A DNA stretch of 64,000 nucleotides from an uncultured Clostridia bacterium (GTDB lineage Bacteria; Bacillota; Clostridia; Lachnospirales; Cellulosilyticaceae): positions 18,086 to 82,085 of the forward strand of contig CAKZUB010000071.1 in assembly GCA_937921505.1 (NCBI GenBank), read 5' to 3'. The position numbers were made by a program, and so were the translations under genes. A model generated the notes under the pieces. The model worked only from the letters and a program-made list of their open reading frames with translations. It had not been told where the DNA came from and made no database searches. Of this stretch, positions 17,202-25,954 are shown piece by piece. Position 1 is the stretch's first letter. Every line of letters begins with the position of its first letter.

Positions 17202-18203
17202 TTACTTTTGTTTTGCCCCATGTGCATACCTATATTCTACCCACATACCAGTTCCTACTGCTACACATGACATCGCATCGTCTGCAATAACTGCATTAAT
17301 CCCTGTAACATCATAAATAAGTTTATCAAGACCGTAAATGAGGCTTCCTCCCCCAGTAAGCACCATACCTCTATCTGAAATATCTGAGGCAAGTTCTGGT
17401 GGGCTAAGCTCTAGCACTGCCCGGATTCCATCTATAATATTCGTGATAGGCTCTTCTAAAGCCGTCCTAATTTCATCTGAAGTAATAACAATATTTTTAG
17501 GAAGCCCTAGTATCAAATTTCTACCTCTAACATCTATTTCGGCAGAAACCTCTCTTTTATATACACTTCCTATATTAATTTTTATATCTTCTGCTGTTCT
17601 TTCACCAATTAAGATATTATATTTTTTTCTTATATATTTAATAATAGCCTCGTCAAAATCGTCCCCAGCTACTTTAAGAGATTTTTTTACAACTGCTCCT
17701 CCTAAGGATATAATAGCTATATCCGTTGTGCCTCCCCCTATATCTACAATCATACTGCCACAGGGTCTTGATATATCAATCCCTGCACCAATTGCTGCAG
17801 CTATTGGTTCTTCAATAGTATCTACATATCTTGCGCCGGCTTGTTTGGTGGCATCCTCTACTGCTCTTTTTTCTACTTCCGTTACACCACTTGGCACACA
17901 TACGCCTATCCTTGGTTTGATGAGTTTATAACCTATTGCTTTGTGTATAAAATATTTAATCATTTGTTCTGTAGCGTCATAATCAGATATAACACCTTGT
18001 CTAAGGGGTCTAATAGACTGTATACTATCAGGAGTTCTTCCAATCATACGTCTTGCTTCTTCTCCTACTGCTATAACTTCATTTGTTCTTACTTTAACAG
18101 CTACTACGGAAGGCTCTCTAAGGACTATTCCTTTTCCTTTTACATAAATCAGCACATAGGCTGTTCCCAAATCAATTCCTATATCTGTTCCTAATCCAAA
18201 CAT
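17202..18203 (-). CDS. mbl: MreB-family cell-shape protein (Mbl)
   Basis: Actin-like protein that guides cylindrical cell-wall synthesis under the membrane. The 333-residue length and motifs are standard: phosphate-1 GTDIGIDLGTAYVLIYVKGK, phosphate-2 MIVDIGGGTTDIA, and adenosine motif GMVLTGGGSLIYGLDKLI. ATG start after GAAGGAG. Synteny after spoIIID and before two rod genes matches mbl in Bacillus, which is why Mbl is preferred over MreB or MreBH. Confidence 0.95.
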   Translation of the reverse strand: MFGLGTDIGIDLGTAYVLIYVKGKGIVLREPSVVAVKVRTNEVIAVGEEARRMIGRTPDSIQSIRPLRQGVISDYDATEQMIKYFIHKAIGYKLIKPRIGVCVPSGVTEVEKRAVEDATKQAGARYVDTIEEPIAAAIGAGIDISRPCGSMIVDIGGGTTDIAIISLGGAVVKKSLKVAGDDFDEAIIKYIRKKYNILIGERTAEDIKINIGSVYKREVSAEIDVRGRNLILGLPKNIVITSDEIRTALEEPITNIIDGIRAVLELSPPELASDISDRGMVLTGGGSLIYGLDKLIYDVTGINAVIADDAMSCVAVGTGMWVEYRYAHGAKQK

Positions 18204-18357
18204 TGGGTTTCTCCTTCGTATAATAAATATATGATTGATTAAATGATTAGTGTATTATCTCTATAGTTTATATTTCATCTATCATATTATACCATTAAAC
18301 CTGTCTATTTTGCAAAATATTAAATTTTATTTAAAAAACTTTATGGTATAAAAATAA

Positions 18358-18400
18358 TTATAGCATCTCCATATAGAGATGCTATATAGAGATGCTATTT
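18358..18400 (-). terminator. Hairpin after spoIIID
   Basis: TAGCATCTC (18361-18369) pairs with GAGATGCTA at 18376-18384, and an identical GAGATGCTA recurs at 18389-18397, allowing two alternative hairpins. AT-rich sequence follows on the minus strand. Likely terminator of spoIIID; the three-arm design is unusual but may be simple slippage duplication. Confidence 0.6.
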
Positions 18401-18407
18401 ATTTGAA

Positions 18408-18662
18408 CTATTTCATAATAGTTGAATATTTTTCTTTGGTTGCAAGTCCTCCTCTTAGATGCCTTTCAGCCTTATTAAGTTCTAAAACTTTTCTAGCTTC
18501 AGTGGCAAGTTTAGGATTTATCTTTTCTAGTCGCTCTGTTACATCTTTATGAACTGTACTTTTACTTATACCAAATTTCTTTGCTGTTTCTCTGACTGTA
18601 GCGTTAGAATTAATAATAAATTTAGCAGCTTCTACGGCTCTTTCTTCTATATAGGCTTTCAA
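18408..18662 (-). CDS. spoIIID: Sporulation transcription factor SpoIIID
   Basis: Mother-cell DNA-binding regulator acting after SigE. 84 residues with the family helix-turn-helix ATVRETAKKFGISKSTVHKD (residues about 21-40) and the conserved INPKLA and RHLRGGLATKEKY blocks. The start is TTG at 18662 with GGGGGG upstream; the protein then begins KAYIEERAVEAAKFI, matching the known N-terminus. Flanked by terminators, so probably transcribed alone. Confidence 0.96.
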   Translation of the reverse strand: MKAYIEERAVEAAKFIINSNATVRETAKKFGISKSTVHKDVTERLEKINPKLATEARKVLELNKAERHLRGGLATKEKYSTIMK

Positions 18663-18754
18663 GAAAAGCCCCCCCTTAACACAACTCTTGTTTTATACAT
18701 ATGCTCTGGGAAGCTTATTTATGCCGAGAAAATATAAAGCCGTCTAGATAAATA

Positions 18755-18788
18755 AAAAGAGTGGCAGATGCTTAAAGCCTGCCACTTT
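18755..18788 (-). terminator. Terminator of spoIIQ-like gene
   Basis: Arms GTGGCAG (18761-18767) and CTGCCAC (18779-18785), extended by A/T pairs, followed on the minus strand by TCTTTTTATTT. Starts about 17 bases after the stop at 18805. Confidence 0.8.
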
Positions 18789-18804
18789 GTACTACTTGTA
18801 TAAA

Positions 18805-19704
18805 CTATTGTATACCGTCTGGGGTATGTCCCATATCAACTGCTTCTATTTGGGCAGATGCTTGCTTGTAATCTAAAAGCTTTAATGGATCAATAGTTTT
18901 GTCATTATGCATAGCTTGTAAATAGATATTATTACCCTGAGTAATAAATGCACCTGTTGGAGACCCTACTTTTCCTAAAGGCTCTCCGGCCTTTACTATT
19001 TTTCCTAGCAGATCTTTATTTGGTGTTCCATTTTGAAAGCCATATAGACTTTTGTAACCATTGCCATGGTCTAGGATAACGAGCTTGCCCACATAGGGCA
19101 TATCTGATGCTAAAGTACTAGAGTCATCTATAATATCGATGACTTTACCATCTGCTGCTGCCTTTACTACTTGCCCTTCTTCGGCTGATATACATATGCC
19201 AAATGTACGCATTGTTTGATTGAGTGATGCACTAAACCAATGTTTTGTACTTTCATCTGTATAAGGCACTACTGTCTCACCGACTACAGGCCACATAAAA
19301 GTATCACCATCTGCAAAATAAGGCTGCACTGTGGCACTCGCTGTAGTAGACTCAAATGTCTCAGCTACTATGTCTTCTTTTTTAGTAGTTGGATCATTCT
19401 GGGCTTGTCTTGTCTCATCAGCTGCTTCTTGATCTTTTGCTAGAGCATTATCTTCTATATTGCCTTCTGATTGTTGGTGATCAAAATCATAGTCTATAAT
19501 CACCTCACCAATATCATTTGCAATGTTATCTGTGACCTTACCTGCTGTTTCTTCATTCCTTGCATATGGGTTTGGTTCTTCATCTACATTTCCTACCCGG
19601 TTAGGAACAAGGAATATAGCAGCAAGTGCTCCTACACTGACTACACCTACAGCAACATAAAAGATATGTCTTTTTAAAAATTGTCCTATTTTTTTAATAT
19701 TCAT
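18805..19704 (-). CDS. spoIIQ: SpoIIQ-like forespore membrane protein, LytM domain without zinc ligands
   Basis: Forespore half of the SpoIIQ-SpoIIIAH channel linking forespore and mother cell. 299 residues: one membrane segment near 14-33, an acidic linker (about 38-125) and a C-terminal M23/LytM-like domain (about 135-285). Family M23 sites are all altered: the HxGxD position reads RTFGICIS (166-173), the HGNGYKSLYGF segment (213-223) ends in F where a peptidase has His, and the final HxH site reads NIYLQAM (259-265). It should therefore be a structural, non-catalytic domain. ATG start after GGAGG. It follows spoIID by 60 bases. Confidence 0.9.
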   Translation of the reverse strand: MNIKKIGQFLKRHIFYVAVGVVSVGALAAIFLVPNRVGNVDEEPNPYARNEETAGKVTDNIANDIGEVIIDYDFDHQQSEGNIEDNALAKDQEAADETRQAQNDPTTKKEDIVAETFESTTASATVQPYFADGDTFMWPVVGETVVPYTDESTKHWFSASLNQTMRTFGICISAEEGQVVKAAADGKVIDIIDDSSTLASDMPYVGKLVILDHGNGYKSLYGFQNGTPNKDLLGKIVKAGEPLGKVGSPTGAFITQGNNIYLQAMHNDKTIDPLKLLDYKQASAQIEAVDMGHTPDGIQ

Positions 19705-19764
19705 TTTATTACACCTCCGACGTTTAAATTATCGCCAGAGTTTTTTAATATTATTCATATCAAT

Positions 19765-20682
19765 TTATTTTTTAATAAGATAATTTTCTATAGTAATATC
19801 TGTATAATAATGATTGATAATATCATGATACAATTTACCTTGTTTGGCAAGCTCATTGGCACCATTTTGACTAAGCCCTACCCCATTTCCGGCTCCTTTT
19901 ATATCAAAAATCAAAGTCTCTCCTTGATTAAATATTTTAAAATTACTTGATGGCAGCCCCAGTATCTTCCTAAATTCTTCTCCTTTTATAATACTGTTTC
20001 CTATTTGGATGCTTTTAATATATTCTGCTTGATCCTTTTCTACTATTTGGATCTGATTTTCTATTGTTTTCTCATCTATACTAATATCTTCATATACCTG
20101 CCTAAGCTTACTGGCTATATCTGTTTTTGGAACTTGTATTTGTTTTGTAACTGGATTATTGTCACCGTCCACACTTTTCAAATAAGGAACTTCAACATTA
20201 TAAACATCTAGTGCCGATCTTGTTTTCCCACCATTTGATCTATGATACAATGCCTCTATGGGCTCGTTCTGATAGATAATGATTTCATTTTGTGTTTCTT
20301 TAACTGCCTCACTATAGGTCGCATAAATATTTTGATAATCCTTTCCCCATAGTTCCTGCATTTCTTCTTGGGTATATCCAATGAGTTCTCCTTTGTTTTG
20401 TATGCCTAAAATTCTTCTTGCCATATAGGTTCTTATCACAACTGCTTGTGCTTTGATGACTTCATACTCATAAGTATAGGGGATTTCTTTAGCCAATATG
20501 CCTATCATTTGCTCTTCATGAATAAGAGGGGCTGTATCTTCTTGATCTTCCTGAACCTTCGCTTGTATACTCATTTTTTGCATTAAATCATTATTTTGAT
20601 AGCCTCCCACGTATACAATCATAAAAGGAATAAAAAACAAGCATCCTCCTATAAAACATATCATCCTTATAAACTCCTTCAT
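19765..20682 (-). CDS. spoIID: Stage II sporulation protein D (peptidoglycan lytic transglycosylase)
   Basis: Lytic transglycosylase of the engulfment complex. 305 residues with an N-terminal membrane anchor (about 5-27). Family motifs: EVIKAQAVVIRTY, with the catalytic glutamate at about E74, YHRSNGGKT (146-154; most homologues have HSSSGG), and GAGNGVGLSQNGANELAK near the C-terminus. ATG start after GGAGGAG. Follows ywmB and precedes spoIIQ. murA, normally just upstream in Bacillus, is not here. Confidence 0.94.
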   Translation of the reverse strand: MKEFIRMICFIGGCLFFIPFMIVYVGGYQNNDLMQKMSIQAKVQEDQEDTAPLIHEEQMIGILAKEIPYTYEYEVIKAQAVVIRTYMARRILGIQNKGELIGYTQEEMQELWGKDYQNIYATYSEAVKETQNEIIIYQNEPIEALYHRSNGGKTRSALDVYNVEVPYLKSVDGDNNPVTKQIQVPKTDIASKLRQVYEDISIDEKTIENQIQIVEKDQAEYIKSIQIGNSIIKGEEFRKILGLPSSNFKIFNQGETLIFDIKGAGNGVGLSQNGANELAKQGKLYHDIINHYYTDITIENYLIKK

Positions 20683-20750
20683 TTTGTCTCCTCCTATGTC
20701 TGTATACCCTCTCTTTAATACATTATATGAAAGTAAGACAAGTTTATGAG

Positions 20751-21545
20751 TTAAAATGATTCATTATAAAATGGGAAGGCTATAATCATGTGCGTTTTAT
20801 GCTGTATTTCATTGTACGAAAAATTAATCTGTATATTAGTTTTTTTATTATCTTGATCTAATATATAATCTTTTATAGCTTTAGTATACGCATAATAAGC
20901 TTCTGTATCTTCACTATAATCATTTTGATAATAACCTGTCTCTTTGGCATTAAGCTTCTCTAACAAATTATTTACAAGAGCTTGTCTTTCACCTCTATTT
21001 ATACTCCCCTGAATTGTTCCCTTAAAATATAAAGTTTCTTTAGATTTAACATCCCATTTTTCTAGAAGCTGCATAGTCCTACTTCTTAAATGATCTATTT
21101 GACGTGTATCTTCTAATCCTTTGATCTCTATTTTATAATAAGTATTGTAGCCTATATCTTTTTGAGTTTTTATAGAAAGCCTATAAGGTGTCGCAGTTTC
21201 TCTCCACGCTACTCTTATCTCACGCGCTTCTTCCTCCTCAATAAACTCAGACTCACAGTAAACCGAATGTATTTGTGTACATAACTTAGAGCAGTTCTCT
21301 TCATGAGCTAGTTCATGAACGATCTGACCATGTTTAAAACCTAGTTCACTCTTATTTAATGATTCATTTTCTTTTATACCTCTAAATGAACTACTAATCT
21401 CAGTATATGTGACGTCTGCTAAAGCTACCTTTTCATATAATGTTTTAACCTTTATTTCTTTTCTATCATAATAATCAATACCAAATATGTAACTAGTTGA
21501 TAGTACCAGTGTGATTAAAATAATTAATTTATTATTAATTCTCAT
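20751..21545 (-). CDS. ywmB: YwmB-family secreted protein (function unknown)
   Basis: 264 residues with a probable N-terminal signal/anchor (KLIILITLVLSTSYIFG). It matches the YwmB family, whose fold has been likened to TATA-box-binding proteins: RVAWRETATPYRLSIKTQKD, YNTYYKIEIKGLED and the late INFSYNEIQHKTHMIIAFPF. No catalytic residues are known. Position directly before spoIID is conserved in Firmicutes. ATG start with GGGGGG, but that site lies inside a strong hairpin with the preceding sequence. Confidence 0.85.
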   Translation of the reverse strand: MRINNKLIILITLVLSTSYIFGIDYYDRKEIKVKTLYEKVALADVTYTEISSSFRGIKENESLNKSELGFKHGQIVHELAHEENCSKLCTQIHSVYCESEFIEEEEAREIRVAWRETATPYRLSIKTQKDIGYNTYYKIEIKGLEDTRQIDHLRSRTMQLLEKWDVKSKETLYFKGTIQGSINRGERQALVNNLLEKLNAKETGYYQNDYSEDTEAYYAYTKAIKDYILDQDNKKTNIQINFSYNEIQHKTHMIIAFPFYNESF

Positions 21546-21546
21546 A

Positions 21547-21601
21547 AAAATCCCCCCATACGCCTCTACATTAAATAGTAGTTAGAGTATGGGAGGATTT
21601 T
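21547..21601 (-). terminator. Hairpin ending the fibronectin operon and burying the ywmB ribosome-binding site
   Basis: Fifteen-base arms AAAATCCCCCCATAC (21547-21561) and GTATGGGAGGATTTT (21587-21601), one G-U pair in the RNA, with an extra TCTA/TAGA pair in the loop. On the minus strand the descending arm reads GTATGGGGGGATTTTT followed directly by the ywmB ATG, so it is a terminator-like hairpin whose 3' arm and U run contain the ywmB Shine-Dalgarno. Readthrough RNA should be poorly translated for ywmB. Plus-strand T run at 21602-21610 makes it symmetric. Confidence 0.75.
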
Positions 21602-21628
21602 ATTTTTTTTATACCACTGCGACTGCCT

Positions 21629-24600
21629 TTATTCAGTTACTTGTAAAATCCAGTCACACAAAGTCGCATAACTCACTGGCTGCTTTGGATTCATAGATTC
21701 TATTAACCCTATTGCATAGGCTTTTCTAGCAGCTTCTCTATACGGACTGCTTACATGGCTAAATGCAACACTTGAAGGCTTAATTTTATAACCTGTTTTC
21801 AGCTCATAAAGCTTCACTACTCCGGCTATTGCTTGCTCTTCATTAACCCCACCTGAGCTAGTTTCTGTATAAATACCCGTTGTTCGTGCTCTTGTAAGCG
21901 TATCTGAGTAAATAGGTGCCGCAAGGTCTATTGATGACTTATTTTGTGCTATTCCTAAAAGAAGATGAATAAACTGATTTCTATGTACAACTTCACTTTG
22001 AAAATACACAGTACCCAGAGCTGATATACCATACGTATTAGCTAAGGATCTCATACCATAAGTACTTGTATAAGTTGACGCTGTCTTAGCCTTTTCATAA
22101 ACACTATAAATACCAGTAATGGCCGTAGAATAAGTGATATAAGTATCTGTCAGCGTATCTATAGTATGTTTTTCTTTTTGCCAATTACCTATATCAACAT
22201 TATAGGTGTAGGCAAATAAATCTTTGTATAAATATTCTTTGGTCGTATCTAGTTTTATCTTCGTCTTGAGATATCCGTCTAGTTTTTTAATAGCTGTCGT
22301 ACCACTTTTACCCCTTATGACAATATCTAATTGCTCACCTTTTAAAAGCTTTTCTGGATAAGGTCTTAAAATATTAGCTATCTTATAGTCTACTATTGTC
22401 TTAAGCTCAAATTGAACGCTATCTTTGGCATCATATTGACTCGTGTAAATGGCAAGTGCCTTTGCTGGTATTTCATAAATACCTATAGCCGTTATTATTT
22501 TAAGTTCCATTCTTTGATTAATAAGTGTATCAATGACTGACTTAGGTATTTTAACCCTTCTTATTTCCGCATCTCGCCTATTATCATACTTCTCGGCCTT
22601 AATTGTATAGAAATAATCTTTCTTTTTCATAATATCTGAAATAATTTTAGCTGTATCTACAATTTCTATAGTCCATATATTATTTGTATAATCATGTGTG
22701 ATAGGTTCTGGATAAAGAATAATATTATCATTCTCACCCCCGTCATATTCATCTGTTGATTTTTTAGTAAGAATTCTAACCCATTTAGTATAATCAGATT
22801 CTTTAACAATTTCCCTGCTGCCGTCTTTATCTTTAAATGTAAGCTTAGTTTTCACTTTAACATAATAAGGTCTATTTGATATAAGGTTAGTAAACTTAAT
22901 CATATTTTTAGAAAGAATCTCATATTGTTTTTCTGTATCTGGTGTTCCTTCTGCGGCTTCTCCTGATGTATTAACAATAATTGCATCAAGAAATTCTGGG
23001 TTATCCGCAAATTCTACAACGTAGCTGTAATTTTTTTCTAGCCCCTCTGGCTTCTCAGTATCTTCAATATCATTAGGATTTTTAACCCATTCTACAGTAA
23101 TATAGTCTTTTGTTATTGGGGGAAAGTCCTGACCTAGTTCTAGTATACTCTGATAAGCTGCCGGTCCAAGTCCTGTAGGTGCTGCTGGTATTCCTAATGC
23201 GTCTGTTGCTGCGGTTACTGGATTACTCCATGCAGATATTTTATCCCCCACTTTCTGTTTAGCTCTTATCCAAACATTATAGGTAGTCTCCGGGAGAAGT
23301 CCTGTTATTTTTATACTTGCTTTTGCACCATTTGAAACATAATTTTCTTCTCCAGGAACATTTGATATCTTGAAATTCCATGCAGTAGCTTTTTCCGGGT
23401 CTTCTACTCTTCCATATACTATTTCATAATCAAAACTACTGTTATACATCCACCATACAGTAATCGACGTATCATCCTTAGTATCTAACTGAAGGTCTGG
23501 TGTTTTTGGAGTCTCTTCTGGGCTTTGGTAATCTGAAAGAGTGGTAGCAAGTACGTAACTTGGATAAGTTTGATTGAGCCTAGTACCATCATCCAACACT
23601 TTATAAGCCCTTATAAGTAAAACATATCGTGTATTAGGATTTAGCCCTTCTCTTACATACTCTAACCAGTTATTATTATCTGCTTCTTTATTATCTTCTG
23701 GTATTTTCGGAGTAATACGTTCCCATTCTTCAGCCTTAATATTTTCTGGTTTTGCAAGCCAATCTTGGATAGAGATACGCACACCATTATCTTCATAATA
23801 CTTATTTATTTTTTGATTTACCTCATCATAACTTAATACTTGAAATTCATAATTTGAATCTCTGCCTAATGTCACTGTTCTATCAATATAATGATTGATA
23901 TAATAAGCAGCGTCTGTTGTAACACGTGCAACTTCCCTTTTAACATCATCTACTTTATTAGACGTTATAAGAATATGTTCATTAAGTCCTGTTGAAGGCT
24001 TAAATCTGATATAGGGCTCCTCTGCTATTCCTGTATAAACAGTAGAATTCCACTGTTTGGCTTGTTGCTTTTCATCATCTGGATAAGCTAAACGCAGTAC
24101 ACTATCATTGGCATAAATTTCATGCCATATCGTACGCCATCTTAAGGTGGCAGAATTTGTTGTTGTCCCTTGTAACTTCAAAGGCGGTTTTGCAAGCACA
24201 GGAGGTGCAAATACACTTCCATCTTTATCTACTGTAATGGATACAGTCGTTGGATCAGATAAAATATAGGAGTTTCCATAAGGCGTTTTAGCAACTATTT
24301 TAATAAAATAAGTACTATTAGCATTTAACGGTACAAGCGTATTATCAGCCTTTACATATTGGCTTAGTAAGGCCTTAAATCCAACTACTCTTGTTTTATC
24401 TTGAGTTAAAATAAGATTTTCTTTTTTATCTTCATAAAAAGTTATATTTTCTGCTACTGGTACAAGACTTGCATTATTTAATAAACTACTTTCTTTTGTC
24501 ACATAGATATCATATTTAATATTATAATCTATTACTTTTTTATTACTTGCATCTAGCTTCGTAGGAGCATTCCATACTAATTGTATTCCTAAAGGATCTT

Positions 24601-25942
24601 TGTTTTTAACATGAAAAGTATTATCTTCGAATTTGATATTTTGCCTGTCTATATCATCTCCTATTACCTTATATTCATTTATATTGATATTTGTATCACT
24701 TAAATCAATACTTTCTGAAAAAGGCTTTGGTATTTGCGGTTTAAGTGGCTTTTCTACTGCTTGCCCTGGAATATACTCTACTATTTCAGTTGTGAGAGGC
24801 TCGTTAAGCCCCTCAATCTGAAACTCTACATAAAAACGTGTATTTTTAGTTGGTCTAAGATATTGATAATACCCTAAATCCTTATTTTCTGGCAGCGAAT
24901 TATTAGTTATTGTTCCTATAAGCTGTGGCGCTGTCATTCCTTCATCAATTTTATAAATGCTTGTTTTTAAAAGTTTTTTATTTGTGGTAATCCAAGAGCC
25001 TAGATTCCACTCTAATCTTATGTTATTAGGGTCTACATTAAATACCGTTAAGGCTATGTTAGTTGACGCTTGTGCTACTTTAGGTCCCGTACTATCTTTT
25101 TCAAGATTTTTAACTATTTTATCAAAACTATAGCTACCTATAAAAGAATTGTTAACTGCAGTAGGAACAACATACGCTGAATAAATCTGTCCTGGCACTG
25201 CATCTTCTATAATATATTTAACACGTTTAACACCATTAACTGTGATTTGATTATTTGAATCCTCTGCATAATCTCTGTCTATTGGTATAAAAGTAGGTGG
25301 AATAGTTGCTCCACTATTATTTTTAATTCCTTGTTCAATTTCACTGACTGTTGTTCTATCAGCTTGCAAATAACCTATCCTGTAAGATGCTCCAGGTATA
25401 TATTCCCAGTTTATTTCTAATTGACCATTACTTTTTTCCATCTTTGTATTAAAGTCAGTGATAAAGTAACCTACTCCTTCGTTGCCATTTGCCCACTGCT
25501 TAGTAATAACACCATCGTTAGTGTGATCATGTCCTGGTACAATTTCTATTTTATAAAGTTTACCATTTGTAAAAGTGCTGCTCTTTAGTTGTTCGCCTAC
25601 ATTATAAATATAGGTCTTTGTACTTTCAGTTGTACTATCTCCTGTTGCCTCAAAGGTAGGACTTGGCATAGGCGCAGTTCCTAAAGAATCAGTTACTATA
25701 AATTTATAATACTGAGTAGGATGATCTGGTGGTTGATTCACTTTAGGTTCATTTTTAACACCATTCCACTGAACTGTCACATTTGGTGAAAAGCTTGACA
25801 AAGTTTTAATACTCGCTACATTTATTTTAGCTATTGTAGTGCTCTTTGATGGTGTTTGAGCATTAGCAAACACATTTATAGGCAATAAATTAATAATCAT
25901 TATTAGAAATAGCAACCAAGCTAATATCTTCTTTTTATACAT
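21629..25942 (-). CDS. Secreted multi-fibronectin-III protein with SLH-like C-terminus (1437 aa)
   Basis: Large surface or secreted protein of unknown role. Signal peptide at residues 1-28 (ILAWLLFLIMIINLLPINVFANA-type core). The body is a series of fibronectin type III modules, recognised by repeated endings such as PETTYNVWIRAKQK and NPNTRYVLLIRAY and following AWSNPVTAATD. The last 150 residues (from about SLANTYGISALGTVYF to YRKAAR-like AREAARKAYAIGLIE) resemble degenerate S-layer homology repeats, so attachment to the cell wall is plausible. ATG start after GGAGG. It lies 12 bases after a second, related giant gene; both appear cotranscribed. Confidence 0.85.
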   Translation of the reverse strand: MYKKKILAWLLFLIMIINLLPINVFANAQTPSKSTTIAKINVASIKTLSSFSPNVTVQWNGVKNEPKVNQPPDHPTQYYKFIVTDSLGTAPMPSPTFEATGDSTTESTKTYIYNVGEQLKSSTFTNGKLYKIEIVPGHDHTNDGVITKQWANGNEGVGYFITDFNTKMEKSNGQLEINWEYIPGASYRIGYLQADRTTVSEIEQGIKNNSGATIPPTFIPIDRDYAEDSNNQITVNGVKRVKYIIEDAVPGQIYSAYVVPTAVNNSFIGSYSFDKIVKNLEKDSTGPKVAQASTNIALTVFNVDPNNIRLEWNLGSWITTNKKLLKTSIYKIDEGMTAPQLIGTITNNSLPENKDLGYYQYLRPTKNTRFYVEFQIEGLNEPLTTEIVEYIPGQAVEKPLKPQIPKPFSESIDLSDTNININEYKVIGDDIDRQNIKFEDNTFHVKNKDPLGIQLVWNAPTKLDASNKKVIDYNIKYDIYVTKESSLLNNASLVPVAENITFYEDKKENLILTQDKTRVVGFKALLSQYVKADNTLVPLNANSTYFIKIVAKTPYGNSYILSDPTTVSITVDKDGSVFAPPVLAKPPLKLQGTTTNSATLRWRTIWHEIYANDSVLRLAYPDDEKQQAKQWNSTVYTGIAEEPYIRFKPSTGLNEHILITSNKVDDVKREVARVTTDAAYYINHYIDRTVTLGRDSNYEFQVLSYDEVNQKINKYYEDNGVRISIQDWLAKPENIKAEEWERITPKIPEDNKEADNNNWLEYVREGLNPNTRYVLLIRAYKVLDDGTRLNQTYPSYVLATTLSDYQSPEETPKTPDLQLDTKDDTSITVWWMYNSSFDYEIVYGRVEDPEKATAWNFKISNVPGEENYVSNGAKASIKITGLLPETTYNVWIRAKQKVGDKISAWSNPVTAATDALGIPAAPTGLGPAAYQSILELGQDFPPITKDYITVEWVKNPNDIEDTEKPEGLEKNYSYVVEFADNPEFLDAIIVNTSGEAAEGTPDTEKQYEILSKNMIKFTNLISNRPYYVKVKTKLTFKDKDGSREIVKESDYTKWVRILTKKSTDEYDGGENDNIILYPEPITHDYTNNIWTIEIVDTAKIISDIMKKKDYFYTIKAEKYDNRRDAEIRRVKIPKSVIDTLINQRMELKIITAIGIYEIPAKALAIYTSQYDAKDSVQFELKTIVDYKIANILRPYPEKLLKGEQLDIVIRGKSGTTAIKKLDGYLKTKIKLDTTKEYLYKDLFAYTYNVDIGNWQKEKHTIDTLTDTYITYSTAITGIYSVYEKAKTASTYTSTYGMRSLANTYGISALGTVYFQSEVVHRNQFIHLLLGIAQNKSSIDLAAPIYSDTLTRARTTGIYTETSSGGVNEEQAIAGVVKLYELKTGYKIKPSSVAFSHVSSPYREAARKAYAIGLIESMNPKQPVSYATLCDWILQVTE

Positions 25943-25954
25943 TTAAGTTTCCTC

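Noticed and set aside
17338..17931. 197-codon plus-strand frame opposite mbl
   Set aside because: Antisense shadow of a conserved coding region; low-complexity Ser/Ile-rich translation and no start signal.
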